The notes beneath the pieces were generated by a model. The model worked only from the letters and a program-made list of their open reading frames with translations, was not told the DNA's origin and did not search any database. DNA of 64,000 nucleotides, from assembly GCA_032717465.1 (NCBI GenBank), contig CM064732.1, forward strand, positions 33,451,501 to 33,515,500. Direction: 5' to 3'. Within the stretch, counting starts at the first letter, position 1; each line of letters starts with the position of its first letter. Made by a program: the position numbers and the translations under genes. This DNA is from Coenobita brevimanus (Eukaryota; Arthropoda; Malacostraca; Decapoda; Coenobitidae). This document shows positions 21,927 through 34,369 of the stretch, piece by piece.

Positions 21927-23105
21927 ATGTCATCTAGAGGTTGTAAGCATTCCGCTAATGTGTTTTGCTATATTTATAGACAATTTATTAAAACGAGAAA
22001 GAAGAAATATTCTGTTGAAGCATATGTCAAGATGTGTGAAGCTTATAAAAATATTTTGACAACGAAATGGGAGCCACTTGTGGATCCTAGAAAAGTACTG
22101 ATGCCACCCTTACACATCAAATTGGGCCTCATGAAACAATTTGTCACGGCTCTGGACAAGCGTTCAGCGGCCTTTCAGTACCTAAGAGACATCTTCCCCC
22201 TGCTATCAGAGGCGAAAATCAAAGCCGGTATTATCGACGGTCCACAGGTTAAGAAGATCTTGGAGTGCAAGGATTTTCCCAACAAGCTTTCCAAAGTGAA
22301 AAAAGTGACTTGCGACAGTCTGAAAGGAATGGTTCGCGGTTTTCTTGGAAATCATAAGGATGAGGACCATGTGGAGCCGATTGACAACCTCATTAAGAAC
22401 TACGGCGCCATGGGCTATGGAATCACTCAAGATTCATATGCCTCATTCCCATCTTGAAGTATTCAAGGACAACATGGGTGCATATTCATGTCGCCCTGTC
22501 CCCAGCCATTTCACTGCCCTGCTCCCAGCTCACACCCCCCTCTCTCATATACCTCTCCACTCCATCCCTCCATCTCATCCTTGGCCCCCCCCCTTCCTCT
22601 CCCCCCCTCCACCTCACTCACATACACTCTTCGCGTTAGTCTCTCGCTCTCCATCCTCTCTACACGTCCAAACCACCTCAGTGTGTTTCTCATAATGCTT
22701 CCTATCACATCCACACCACACCACAACACTCCTTCACTTCCTCATTTGTCCGTCTCTCCAAGTGACTCAACATGCTTCTCCCAAATAGCTCATTTCCACT
22801 GCTCTCACTCTTGACTTCTGTCTCTCCAACAAGGTCCAAACTTCACTTCCGTACGTGAGTTGGTATTACAGTACAGTCATGTAGTAGCTTTTTCACTTTC
22901 GTACTCATTTCCATGTTTCTTATCACTGCTTTCAAGGAACCAGTAACTTCCTTCCATGTTGCACCCTTTCAAGCACTTCTATCAAGATATAATGGACTTT
23001 GAGAGGAGATACCAAGGACAGTATAACGTGAGCAAGATGAGGAACTACATTTGGGGGCTGGTCCGTGAAAGTGATCTACTATACAATCGCAAATCGCGAG
23101 AAAAT
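21927..23105 (+). pseudogene. Transposon protein pseudogene split by a LINE
   Basis: The frame from MSSRGCKHS encodes the start of a zinc-finger N-terminus (FCYIYRQF, where relatives have CxxC) as far as MCEAYK. It then jumps to the protein's late part (WEPLVDPRKVLMPPLHIKLG, ALDKRSAAFQYL, AKIKAGIIDGPQ, FLGNHKDEDH). Most of the middle is therefore deleted. After a shift near 22420 the reading HSHLEVFKDNMGAYS ends at an inserted minus-strand LINE A piece. It resumes at 22983 with YQDIMDFERRYQGQY and GLVRESDLLYNRKSRENV, ending at the stop near 23105. I know this protein family as common in arthropod genomes and transposon-derived, but not its superfamily name. Confidence 0.75.
22490..22978 (-). 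pseudogene. LINE A fragment inside the transposon pseudogene
   Basis: The minus strand encodes the C-terminal domain of LINE A (GVDVIGSIMRNTLRWFGR, RLTRRVYVSEVEG). It lacks the final part of the 3' end (no GATTGAGGCG end and no GATA tail), so it is truncated on both sides. No clear target duplication is visible. Confidence 0.88.
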
Positions 23106-23339
23106 GTTCGATTCTAGACTTCTATGATTTCATTCATTATGTATTCAATATTGTTACATGCCACTTTTCTTATTTATAAAAAATCATTCTCCTGTTTAGA
23201 AAAGCAAAGGTTTAGGAGATGATACGTTCTCTATAGAGTTGGAGCAAAGCAAATAAGGAAATAGTACTTATTACACAGGAACAGAATTTTTTTTTATTTT
23301 TCGTTACATAGTGTTATTAGAAAATATGGCTCAGAAACA

Positions 23340-24850
23340 ATAAGGGGACGACTGTCAATGATGGCTTCACGCACGTCAGTCAACGTAGAGTAATTAAACC
23401 GCTTTTGTGTTATTTGTGGGGACGTTTTGACCAACAAATTCTTCAAGCAGAACAAACTTAGACGGCATTTCGAAGGAATGCAAAGTGCACTTGTGAACAA
23501 GGGGTAGAGTTTCTTTGAAAAGTAAGAAAAAGATCTGAAAAGGCAGGCATTGGATGCTCCTACCGCCACAGCTGTTTACTCCGTGCTGCTAGCTGTGCTT
23601 GCTTCGTAGCCTACCTCAAAGCTCAGAGGATTGCATGAGTAAGGAAGCTGCACACCATTTAAGAGAAACCGGTAAAACCAGCACTTCTCGAGATGGTCCG
23701 GGCAGTTTGTGGAAATGAAGTTACGAAGAAACTTGAACAGATTTCTCTATCAAATGACAATTAGTTACCGGACAAAAAAAAAAAATGTTATGTGATGTGA
23801 AAGACCAGGTGACTGCAGCCACAAAAGTGAGTGGACAGTATAGTCTCCAGCTGGACGAGTCTACAGATGTTAGTGGTTATGCTTAGCTCATGATATGCAT
23901 CCAATATCAAGATAAAAAAAAAAAAGATATGGAGGACGAATTTCTGTTTTGCCAGCCATTACATGAGACCACAAATGGGAAAGATATTTTCAAGATTGTG
24001 GGCACATTCGTCAAGAAAGGACTTTAGTGGAATTAATGTTTTAATACTTGGTGTGATTGTGCACGAACAATGTTAGGAGCATGTCAGAGCTTCACTGCTA
24101 GAATAAAAGCGGAACATCCCCAAGTGCTGATTCTTCACTGCTTCCTCCACCTTGAAAATACCTTCTAGGAGATCACATGAGTTGCAGAATGTGGTACAAG
24201 ATGTCAGTGAAATCGTTAATTTCATTAAAGCTAGGTTTCTGAATTCCAGGACCTTTTCTTAAATCTACTCTGATTTTGGTTCGAAACATCAACACCTGTT
24301 ACACCACTCCAATGTTAGGTAGCCGTAACGAGGCAAGGTGCTCCAACGACTTTTTGAACTGAGATATTAGACTGAGATGTTTTTGGTTGAACAGAATCAT
24401 TGCTTTTCACAGAAGTTCTAAGATTCAAAGTGGATGATGTTATCTTGCATAATTTTGTGTTGTAATTAACGCATTAAACTTTTCTATGGAAGGTCGTGAT
24501 CAGATTGTGGTTCGGCAGACACATTCCTGGGAAGGTAGTTGTGGAAATTTAAAAATGAGGTTGGAAAGACTGCATCATTTCCATCCTCGAGTGAACTCCC
24601 TGGAGAAAGAAACCTCTTCACATATCCAAGTCTAAAGCTTCATTATGGAACATGTTTCTAAGCTAATCAGAGGGTCTGACCATTAACATTCACGATGATT
24701 GGATGGAATACACCTGGGTTAGGAACCCCATCAGTATTGAACCTGGGGATCTACCTGGCGAAATTGTGAACATCAGCAAACTACAGGAGCATAATACAGT
24801 ACAGCATATCTTTCAATGAGGGACGTTTTCTCTTCCCTGGTAAAACACAC
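23340..24850 (+). pseudogene. hAT transposase pseudogene (ZBED/SCAND3-like)
   Basis: Read through many stops and shifts, the plus strand shows a BED-type finger (LCVICGDVL then LRRHFEGMQ), the SLQLDESTDVSG motif with the first catalytic aspartate, and DEFLFCQPLHETTNGKDIF. It continues with an ARTMLGACQSF-like segment and finally DDWMEYTWVRNP followed by PGDLPGEIVNISKLQE. This order matches ZBED5/SCAND3-like hAT transposases. It is old, with more than ten disabling changes. The hAT-like end at 20754 might belong to it. Confidence 0.72.
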
Positions 24851-24869
24851 GAATGGTCTATCATTCCCA

Positions 24870-26780
24870 ACCTAAAAAAAATAATAATAATAATCTATGT
24901 ATATAAGAGGATGAATCAGAAGTTGAACATCACAAAGTTATATGGCACACTAAAACATAGGAGCGTAAACTTTAGATGAAATGTCGGAGGCTAACTACCC
25001 TCCACCAACTGTCAAAAATCAGTGAGGAAGTCGAAATGTTGCTGGAGATACTGGTTTTAACCTCCAAAAGTTAGTGGCCATGGTAAGAAAAGCGATCAAA
25101 AAATAATAACTGGAACTTTTGCAGATATTTCCGTAGTATATATTTTTAAAAATTCTATAAACATTACTCTCTTGTCTGTTCAACGAAACTATCAAAACTG
25201 AATTTCACGAGCAACTAGACATTTGCTGCAGCCACTTGTTACGGTGTTTTGCAGGGGTGATGAACGAGCTATCAGTTGAAAGAATAAGTAATGATTTTGT
25301 TTCCTTTATTGTTGTACAGTGACGCATTTGTGTGTCATTTGCATGCTAGAGACAGCTAATGCTTCCCATGCAATTTATGGAAGACTTAGGACCCCTTTTT
25401 ATATTATGTGATATAGCACAATTGTGATGGCTATGTCACATATTATAAAAGGATGGTTTCGTTCATCTATAGTTCGGTCATACACCATACAGCCCTTGAA
25501 GTCAGATGTGTAGGAGTCCTAACATTTAATGGCAAAGACTACCAATCACACTCTCCTCAACAGCACTGTGTGAGCAATAAATCCCAGCCCTTTCCTTGAT
25601 TTAACCCGCATGGACCACATCAGTTTGAAATGAATTAACCCTCTAGACAAGTGTTGCCTAACCTTCATTAGATTGTGCATTCGTAAGCCAAACATACCAT
25701 AACCCTGGCACCGTCATCTGAAGTGTTTTGATGGAAAAATTATTGAGTTTAACAGCAGAGATAGATTGAATTCATCTTGAATTGTAAATTCCCAGAACTA
25801 AACAAATTGCTCTGATAATAAAACATTTACATATTTACAAGTTAACACTCGTAAATCCTTCATTTTGCTAAAATAATAAAATTCATTAATTCCTTTGGAT
25901 GCCGAGAACTTGAATGCTGAGTGACTGAGAGACTGGTTCATTTAACTGGGTATACGTTGGTTACTTTTTATATTGTCAAGTTTTTTTCTTCCTCTCCTGT
26001 CTCTACGTCACCAGACCCTAAGATGGGAAGGAGAGATTTGGATGATGATAATGGTGGATGAATTACTTTAGAAAAAATAATAGTCAAATGTATGAAATAT
26101 TTAGTTTGCATTTTACTAAGGGGCAGTTAAGCGTTATTAAGTAAAACAGTGTATATGCATTTAAAGCAAAAGTAATAGCACCAGAATATAAAATGATTTA
26201 TCGAACTGTAGATTATCAGATGCTAGCAAACCTTCTAAAGTAAGATATAATATACTCTTTCACAATGAGGGCGTTTATGCATACTCTACTGAGGCTCCAT
26301 GCACCCGTGGTCTTATAAACCTAGTATAGACAACCTGACGTTCATTTGCTGGACATGTACTTTTCCTCCAGCAATGTAGGTAATGTCCTGTCTGCAGGAA
26401 ACCATTGGCTTGTCACTCAAAGCAAAGACACCGTTGCTTAGCAGTATATCAAAATGTTGAGCACCTCTGCTGGCTATTAGAAATAATCTAAGATAATCTT
26501 GTCAACGGAATGAAAAGGGAGAAATGCAGGAAACAATTTAAAAAATCCGTATAAATAGATTACATTATCCGAACAGTATGGGATATCCATTATGATCATT
26601 AGTCATCCAAAAGCAAGAGAGTATTGAAGCATCAGAGCATTCGCACAGTTCTTGTTGGTGTTGCTGGTTGTCCTGGTCTGTCTGGTCAACCAGAAAAACT
26701 GCTTAAGTGGGATCATGCAGGCAAAGTACGGTGTATACACTGTGTAGGGATCCAGCACCCCTATCTAGTAGACTGTGCTT
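24870..26780. other. Non-coding, no recognised feature
   Basis: AT-rich with no frame of interest. I see no repeats beyond short homopolymers. Confidence 0.45.
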
Positions 26781-26788
26781 GACCAAGG

Positions 26789-26790
<2 letters not shown>

Positions 26791-26859
<69 letters not shown>
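26791..26859. repeat. (AC)n microsatellite
   Basis: About 34 AC units. Confidence 0.98.
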
Positions 26860-26861
<2 letters not shown>

Positions 26862-27040
26862 GCAGTTTGTCAGCACTGGAAGTAGTACACGTTTTGAATG
26901 TTAAATGACGCCCTGAACTTTGCCAAAATTCTTCACCATGGGGAGCAGAAGCTAAAGACACAGATGTAAACGGAATAGTCACTTTGATCATATATTTATG
27001 ATTTCATAACGCTTAACAAGGGGCAATATTGCATGAAGTT

Positions 27041-27505
27041 ATGGTGAAAATACCCTAGGTTTCATTTTAACTTCACAGGAAAAAGAAATCCATTTTGTAT
27101 CCCTCAGGTACAGAAAATTGCAGTCCATATTTTATCCTCCTGGTGAAAAATTACCGCTTCTGGTGTGTCTTTCGTGGAGAAATGTATCTATGTATTTATC
27201 GTCTTGGGAAAATATCAGTGTACATTTTAACTTCAATGTGGAAAAGACTGTTATATATTTGCAGGGACAAAGTATGTGACTTATTTATTGCTGAGGAGAA
27301 ATACCGGCGTGTGTTGTCTTGTGGGAAAAATACACTTAATGATTTATATTATTATTCATAGGGAAAATATGCCAACCTATTTCTTCTTCATGGAAGAAGA
27401 TACCAGTCTATAGCCCCATAAGGAGAAAGTGCCATTCTAAGTATACTTACTTTCCTGGAAAATTACCAGCCCATGTTTATCTTCATTAAAAATTTCGATA
27501 ATGTA
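27041..27505. repeat. Decayed ~32-bp minisatellite
   Basis: A GGGAAAATACCAG-TATTTTATCTTC-like unit recurs about fourteen times at 28-35 base spacing (anchors near 27045, 27078, 27111, 27143, 27174, 27206, 27239, 27294, 27323, 27358, 27392, 27455). Related sequence resumes at 27765-27800 and after the LINE at about 28995-29110. The frame 27095-27361 is a by-product. Confidence 0.75.
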
Positions 27506-27541
27506 GTAGAGTGGTTATAATACCAATCTCTTATATCATTT

Positions 27542-27710
<169 letters not shown>

Positions 27711-27805
27711 TTTATTTATATATCTGCATTCATAGAGGGAAGAAAACTACGCTACCATTTTGCAGGCTAATAATACCAGTCTCTTAATTTTATCTTCATT
27801 CTCAG

Positions 27806-28985
27806 ATCTTTAGTGGAAAAGTTTCTAGAGAAGGGAAAGAAGTTGTATGCGGCTTTCATGGATTTGGAGAGAGCATATGACAGGGTGGATAGACTAGGAT
27901 TGTGGAAAGTGTTAAGAATATATGGAGTAGATGGGAAGTTGTTGAATGCTGTGAAGAGTATGTACGATGGTGCGAAGGCTGCAGTGCGTGTGGATGGTGA
28001 ACTAAGTGAATTTTTCTCTTTGAAAGTTGGGTTCAAACAGGGATGTGTCATGTCTCCATGGTGTTCAATCTGTACATGGATGGGGTAATAAAAGAGGTAC
28101 AAGGTAGGGTAGTGGAAGTTGGAGTGGCCCTGGTGAGAGAGGATAGTGTTTGGAAACTCCCTGTACTGTTGTTTGCAGATGATACTGTGTTGTTGAGTGA
28201 AGACGAAGGGGAGCTGCAAGGCTTGGTGGATGAGTTTGGGAGAGTGTGTAAGAAACGGAATCTAAAGGTGAATGTAGGGAAGAGTAAAGTGATGGTCTTT
28301 GAGAGAGGTGAAGTCAGTGAATGTAAAGCGAGGTTGGATGGTGAGGAATTGGAAAATGTGAGTACGTTTAAGTACTTGGGTAGTGTGATGAGTAAGGATG
28401 GAGGTTTGGAGGGTGAAGTGCTTGAAAGGGTACAGCAGGGAAGAAAGGTTGCTGGTTCTTTGAAAGCAGTGATAAGAAACAGGGAAGTGAGAATGGAAGT
28501 GAAAAAGTTACTACATGACAGTATTGTGATACCAACTCTAACGTACGGAAGTGAAGCTTGGACGTTGTTGGAAGGACACAAGTCAAGAGTGAGAGCCGTG
28601 GAAATGAGTTATTTAAGAGGAGCCTGTGGAGTCACATGGAGAGACAGGCTGACGAATGAGGATATAAAGGAGCGTTGTGGTGTTGATGTGGATGTGATAG
28701 GAAGCGTTATGAGGAACACACTGAGGTGGTTTGGCCATGTGGAGAGGATGGAGGGTGAAAGACTGACGAAGAGAGTGTATGTGAGTGAGGTGGAGGGGGA
28801 AAGAGGGAGGGGGAGGCCGAGGATGAGATGGAGAGATGGGGTGGAGAGGTATATGAGAGAGGGGGGTGTGAGTTCGGAGCAGGGGAGTGAAATGGCGGGG
28901 GACAGGGAGACTTGGAGGCGATTTGTTTGTGGCCACCCCAAACGGGATTGAGGCGTCTGGCAATAGATAGATAGATATAGATAGA
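27806..28985 (+). pseudogene. LINE A, 5'-truncated copy with one frameshift
   Basis: Begins inside the RT palm (VEKFLEKGKKLYAAFMDLER) and includes FKQGCVMSPW, LLFADDTVLLSE and the post-RT domain (LTYGSEAWTLLEG, LRWFGHVERMEG). The stop is at 28949-28951. A single missing base near 28062 splits it into 27813-28088 and 28043-28951. Otherwise it is clean, and the FADD box is intact. The 3' end is GGGATTGAGGCGTCTGGCAA followed by a (GATA)n tail. It interrupts the ~32-bp minisatellite. It lacks the endonuclease and fingers. Confidence 0.93.
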
Positions 28986-29399
28986 TGGAAAAAAAAAGTT
29001 CATAGCTTCAAGGGAAAAATTAGGCTCAGGAAAGAATGTCTCTTTATTTCAGATTAATATTTTATTTCTATGGGTAAAATGCAAACCTGTGTATTATATT
29101 ATATTCCTGGAGATTTTTTTTTTATCAGTGACTGTTTTTTTTAGTGGCAGGAGTCAGTATAATAAAGCTGACACGGACATATCATAGGGAAGAACAAATG
29201 AAGCACATAATCTTGGCTGTCGTAAAGCCAGGCCAATGTCAGCATTTTTCCTATTTTTATCGTATCTTTTTTCTCTCCTTTCTTATATTTGTGAGGACCC
29301 ATGGAAGGTATAGGACACAATTAGTTTTTTTTTTTTTTCCTTTTTATTCATTGGTTTATTTGACAGACCGCATCCGGTTGGGCTTTGTTTGGTTTAGAT

Positions 29400-29900
29400 A
29401 GGTTGAATATGAAATGTTTAAGTTAGCCAGGGATATTTGGACTTAGCTCGGCTGGGTTATGTAAATTTATTATGGTTTAGTTAGACTGAGTTAGAATGGT
29501 TAGGTTTGGTATGGGTTAGTTAGGATCGGTTAGTTAGTAGGGATAGATTAGATTGTTTTAGGATTATTGTTCTGGATGACGATAGTTTAGGACAATTGGG
29601 TTAAATTTTGTTTGATTGAGTTGGGCCAGGTTTTATTGGATGAAGTTAGGCTTTGCTTGGTTTGATTTATATAGGTTGGGTTGCACTGAGTTAGATTTGG
29701 TGAGGCTAGGTTGAGTACGATAAATTAGGTTAGATTAAAGTAAGCTAGGATAAATTAGGTAGTATAAAATTCAGCTTTGACGAGTGGTTTGTTTGGCCAT
29801 GTTAGGCTACGTTTTGAGTATTGTTCATTGGTTTCTTTAGGTCAGGTTAAGTTAGTGTTCAGCTAATTGGTAGGTTAGATTAAGATAAGTTAGGATTTCA
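29400..29900. repeat. Decayed GGTTAG/TTAGG-like tract
   Basis: The plus strand is dense in GGTTAG, GTTAGG, GGGTTAG and TAGGTTAG words with heavy substitution. It is compatible with an old interstitial telomere-type (TTAGG)n or (AACCT)n array. Confidence 0.55.
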
Positions 29901-29909
29901 TACACTGGG

Positions 29910-30470
29910 TTGCTAGTTTGCAATATATTTTGTTCACTGATTTGTTTCGTTGCAAGTGATTAAAGGAGATTAAGTTAGCAATGACATTACTAATCAGTTC
30001 TAAATTTCTTATCAGTTAGGATAAGTCATACAGTAACCCTGACGGACGAAGATTTATACTTTTGGGGCTGTGTGTTGTACGCTCCTCACAGTCACACAGA
30101 TTTTGAACGACTTCTCTTACCGGTACTCAAAGTGGTACAAGACCAGTGCAATTAGTAGGTATCCCCCATCTTTCCCGCCCGTTAACTTCCTGTCGCAACC
30201 AAAAATAATACACCCAGTAATCAGTCCGGCATTATGGTGTAAATCATCTTTGATGGAATGATGTTGGCAGAATTTGGTTTAAATGACAGTGGAGTAGAGT
30301 ACAGAGCTGTGCAGTAGATGCATTCTGATATCGAAACGCTGCTGCTACTTCTAGTTCACTAATTTCCATAAGGAAGATGTACAGTTTTTTCCTGGGTATT
30401 CTAAGAAAGTATGGAAACTGCATTCACAATCCTGCATTATGTATGCCGTTTACGGTGAAATCCTTCTCCT
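29910..30470. other. Non-coding, no recognised feature
   Basis: Nothing recognised on either strand. Confidence 0.45.
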
Positions 30471-30479
30471 CTCATTCCT

Positions 30480-32000
30480 CTATTTAAGATTGTTTTTATC
30501 TTTGAGCCGCGGGCTAACCTTCAAAAGAATCATGATAAGGGGGAGGGGATGCAAGCAAATATCGCATTATGGATGGAGGCTATTGTGCAACATGTATTAA
30601 GATATCAATGCCATATCTGTCCTCCTTTCACCAATTCCGGGAATCTTTAATTACGTATGAAGAGATGATCCATTAAAAAAAAAAAAAAAAAAAATGGAAA
30701 CTTGTATGTAGAGGAAGATTTTCAAAGCAACCAGACGAACTCATCCAGGTAGTTTCTTTCAAAGGTTTCGCCTATTTCTGATCGTTTTTATTTTGAGGAG
30801 GGGAGCTTTCCCCCAAAGTCGTATGGGGGTCATGATTGCTATTTATCGCATTACGGATGGCAGTCCATTGTACAGTATATAACTAAGGTATCAAAGCTAT
30901 GTTTCCCTTCCTTCCCCTACTTTGTATCCTTTATAAGTTGTGGAAGGGGACTGACCCCTCTAATATAATGGTTGAATATTTTATATTGCGGTAGGGTTTA
31001 TCAAGGAACCAGACGATCAGAACTGAAAAGTTTCTTTCAAATACATGCCCTCACGTTCCTCCTATTTTTGATCACTTTTATTTGGGGGAGGAGAGGTGAC
31101 TCCTGCGCCCCCTTCCCCAAGAATCATGGGGGGAGGGGTTACGCTCCTCAAATACTGCATTAAGGATGAGAGTTCATTGTGCAATATGCACTAAGATCTA
31201 TCTATCTATCTATTGCTAGACGCCTCAATCCCGTTCGGGGTGGCCACAAACAAATCGTCTCCACGTCGCCCTGTTCCACGCCATTTCACTGCCCCGCTCC
31301 CAACTCACCCCCCCCTCTCTCATATACCTCTCCACCCTATCCCTCCATCTTATCCTTGGCCTCCCCCTCCCTGTTCCCCCTTCCACCTCACTCACATACA
31401 CTCTCTTCGTCAGTCCTTCACCCTCCATCCTCTCCACATGGCCAAACCACCTCAGTGTATTCCTCCTAATTCTTCCTATCACATCCACATCCACACCACA
31501 ACGCTCCTTCACTTCCACATTTGTCAGCCTGTCTCTCCATGTGGCTCCACAGGCTTCTCTTAAATAACTCATTTCCACTACTCTCACTCTTGACTTGTGT
31601 CCTTCCAACAACGTCCAAGCTTCACTTCCATACGTTAGAGTTGGTATCACAATACTGTCATGTAGTAACTTTTTCACTTCCATGCTCACTTCCCTGCTTC
31701 TTATCACTGCTTTCAAAGAACCAGCAACCTTTCTTCCCTGCTGTACCCTTTCAAGCACTTCACCCGCCAAACCTCCATCCTTACTCATCGCACTACCCAA
31801 GTACTTAAACGTACTCACATTTTCCAATTCCTCACCATCCAACCCCGCTGTACATTCACTGACTTCACATCTCTCAAAGACCTTCACTTTACTCTTCCCT
31901 ACATTCCCCTACATGCACTAAGATACCAAAGCCATATCCGGCCTCCTTTCACCGTGAATTTTTAATTTTGAGAGGGGCGAGGGAGGGGAACTGACCCACA
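30480..32000. repeat. Tandem repeat, ~285-310 bp units, split by LINE A
   Basis: Three units share CCTATTTTTGATC-TTTTATTT, a GGGGGAGGGG tract, GCATTA-GGATG (30564, 30848 and 31157) and AAGATACCAAAGCCATAT. The third unit is interrupted at 31198 by LINE A and resumes at 31925 with ACCAAAGCCATATCCGG. No coding content. Confidence 0.85.
31186..31924 (-). mobile_element. LINE A insertion with 12-bp target duplication
   Basis: The insert 31198-31912 is flanked by identical ATGCACTAAGAT copies (31186-31197 and 31913-31924). On the minus strand it runs from within the RT thumb (VFERCEVSE, FKYLGSAMSKDGG) to the C-terminal stop at 31225, then GATTGAGGCGTCTAGCAA and a (GATA)n tail. The frame 31887-31225 is unbroken. 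It is a short 5'-truncated copy with no catalytic region. Confidence 0.95.
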
Positions 32001-32041
32001 TTATAAATCATGCATGTAAAATATGACTGTATATAGTAAAA

Positions 32042-32449
32042 CAGTGGCGGATCCAGTAATAATTTAAGGGTGTTGCCCAAAATCATCCATAATATAAAAT
32101 GTACGTACGCAAATAAAAAGAAAATATGCAGTGTATGTACAAGTTGATGGAGATATTTGTACAGTACATACACTTATCTGTAAGGAAGACTGCAGTGTTT
32201 TCAGCTGTCTGTGATCACTGCAGAATAATTAGCTATATTTAATTTTTGCTCTCAAGTAAGAGGCACCTTGATACATTGTAATAATGGGAGTTACTGAGTG
32301 AAAAAAAAAAAAAATGTATAGTAGCATACAAAAGTAACAAAGCATGAGATTAATTCAGTTAACTTCTAAATGTGTTTTGATCTACTGTTGTTCTCAAAGA
32401 GATTACTCCGTAAAACTGCATACTTCCACCACTAAGACTATGCAGAATC

Positions 32450-32540
<91 letters not shown>

Positions 32541-32628
32541 ACCCATTCCTAAGTCCCTGACACATATTTTTATAACAAGGGAGGGTGTCGCCCGGGCAAC
32601 TAGGGCAACATCCCTGGATCCGCCTACG
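32042..32628. mobile_element. hAT-like non-autonomous element
   Basis: The left end CAGTGGCGGATCCAG is mirrored at the right by CTGGATCCGCC. The subterminal blocks GGGTGTTGCCC and GGGATGTTGCCC are also in inverted orientation. CAGTGGCGGATCCAG is a common animal hAT terminus. The right tip is mutated and the 8-bp duplication is not exact, so the copy is old. It contains a long (CT)n run and no coding sequence. Confidence 0.7.
32455..32537. repeat. (CT)n microsatellite
   Basis: About 40 CT units inside the hAT-like element. Confidence 0.98.
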
Positions 32629-32706
32629 TAAACATAAAATTCCAAGTAACCCGACGAACTTACCTGGAAAGTTACAATCAAACTCATCAACTAGCCAAGG
32701 AGTTCA

Positions 32707-32708
32707 CA

Positions 32709-32744
<36 letters not shown>
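32707..32744. repeat. (AC)n microsatellite
   Basis: About 18 AC units. Confidence 0.97.
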
Positions 32745-32746
<2 letters not shown>

Positions 32747-32749
32747 GAT

Positions 32750-33250
32750 ACATACCATGCAATCTGTTAGCAAACAAATAAGTTCCTTTTGGTTGGTCAT
32801 ATGAAAAGCTCATGACCATCATTGTCGCTGATGCCCTGAACTTCACCAAAACTCATTCTGAGTTAAAGAATGTAAGACATGGAGAATGTCACGACAGTAA
32901 TTTCTGTGCTCTATCCATATTCTCAATGAAGATGGGACACGAATATCCTCCAGCCATCATGAGGTTGAAATAAAGAAACTGAATTCCCTCATCCCTTCCG
33001 TCTGTTTCATTTTAATATAGATACTGATTCCATTTTATGAGAAGTAAAAAAAAAAAGTCATAGTGCTTAATGTTCACTGCATTCGTATCGGAATATTCTC
33101 AGTCACTCTTAATAATTACTTTTATGTCTTTTGGGCACACTGTTTAACCCCTTTAGTCATGTAACACTTTTTTTGGTTTGTTTCTGATACATTCAGACGA
33201 ATTTATTCGTATTACGGTAAACTATTGTTGTGAATGAGCCAGCTGATGTT
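32750..33250. other. Non-coding, no recognised feature
   Basis: Nothing recognised on either strand. Confidence 0.45.
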
Positions 33251-33258
33251 GGTGGTAC

Positions 33259-34005
33259 TTAATCCTGGTTCATCTTATCGAACAGACCCGTCGATCCCAG
33301 GTAAGCTACTGACTCTATGGGCTTGTCCCATAGGTTCCCTACACCACTAATGTTGTTTCAGTGTGTTAGTGTTGCAATTGATGTGCAGTCCTCCATTATG
33401 TACTGTAGGTAACTTTTTGTGTGCCTATTCTACAAGCAGGGCATATGTCATCTGTGATTCCACCCAACCGAACTTTATGCTAGTAGCTAAGGAGGGCTAG
33501 ATATTGTCATGACCTAAACCTAGCTGGGTGCAGTCGATAATTTTTACTTTAGGACACCTTCGATGGATGGATGTCAGGAGGAGAACTTGAAATATACTGT
33601 TCTGACTGACGTGTTGTATTGCTGTGGGCGTGAAGTGAATATGTAGGTGTTTCATCTAAGTTACTGTTGGAATGTCTGGAGGTAGAATATTGTTGCAGAG
33701 GGTTTGGTAATATTTATGTGGTGATTGGTTTATGTGCCTAGGCGTTATAACTGTCTACCACGTAATGACAAGAGTGTTGTGTATTGACACAGGCTGCTGC
33801 AAAGAGCTGTGTGCCGCTCATATATTATTAGATGGTCATTAGTTTAAGCGTGTTAGTAAGCTGTGGGTTTGGTTATAGTACACGTGGTGATGATACATGA
33901 AACGCTCTGTATATTGTTTGCAAGGTGTTGTAGTGAGTATTAGATGGGATGGGGACCCATGCAGGGGAGGCATAGGTCATCGCTGATCTAATGTGTTGCT
34001 TGTAG
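33259..34005 (-). pseudogene. LINE D C-terminal fragment
   Basis: Read with frame changes, the minus strand shows a CLPCMGPHP-like segment followed by LQHLANNIQS, as in the region after the RT palm of non-LTR elements. It then shows LATSIKFGWVES, DICPACRIGTQKV and MEDCTSIATL. The end is clean (NNISGVGNLWDKPIESVAY, then LGSTGLFDK) and stops at 33259. CPAC-x(n)-H-x4-C is the terminal zinc-finger-like motif of many LINE pol proteins. Multiple stops make it a dead remnant. It is unlike families A, B, C and E, so it is treated as separate. Confidence 0.6.

Positions 34006-34050
<45 letters not shown>
34006..34050. repeat. (ATT)n microsatellite
   Basis: About 15 ATT units abutting the 5' break of LINE D. 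Confidence 0.97.
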
Positions 34051-34369
34051 TTAACCCAAAGTCTGCCTCTGTAAATATCCTGAGTGCGTTGAGGCTGGGT
34101 TGCAGACCAGTGAAAGCTATATCAAGGCCACCTTGTTAAAAAAAATCTCTCTTATGATTAATATAGTCGTAAGGGGAGATCGGGAAATATATTTAGAATA
34201 TGTCATCGGAAGGAAGATGAAGAGTTGAATATTTTATACAGAATAACGTAACACGGTTTTATTCGGATGAAAAAAATCCACTAAAGCATCCATAGCATAT
34301 AAATTCCTTCGATTACCTTTAAAATGAGGACGGGCAATTTTGTAAAATAGGCTACTGACGCCAAACAGT

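Noticed and set aside
22345..22814. Pro/His/Ser-rich plus frames
   Set aside because: Antisense of the LINE A fragment; the same peptide style appears antisense to every LINE A copy (31.2, 40.4 and 43.7 kb).
26707..26991. Poly-Thr-His and poly-Cys-Val frames
   Set aside because: Read through the (AC)n repeat.
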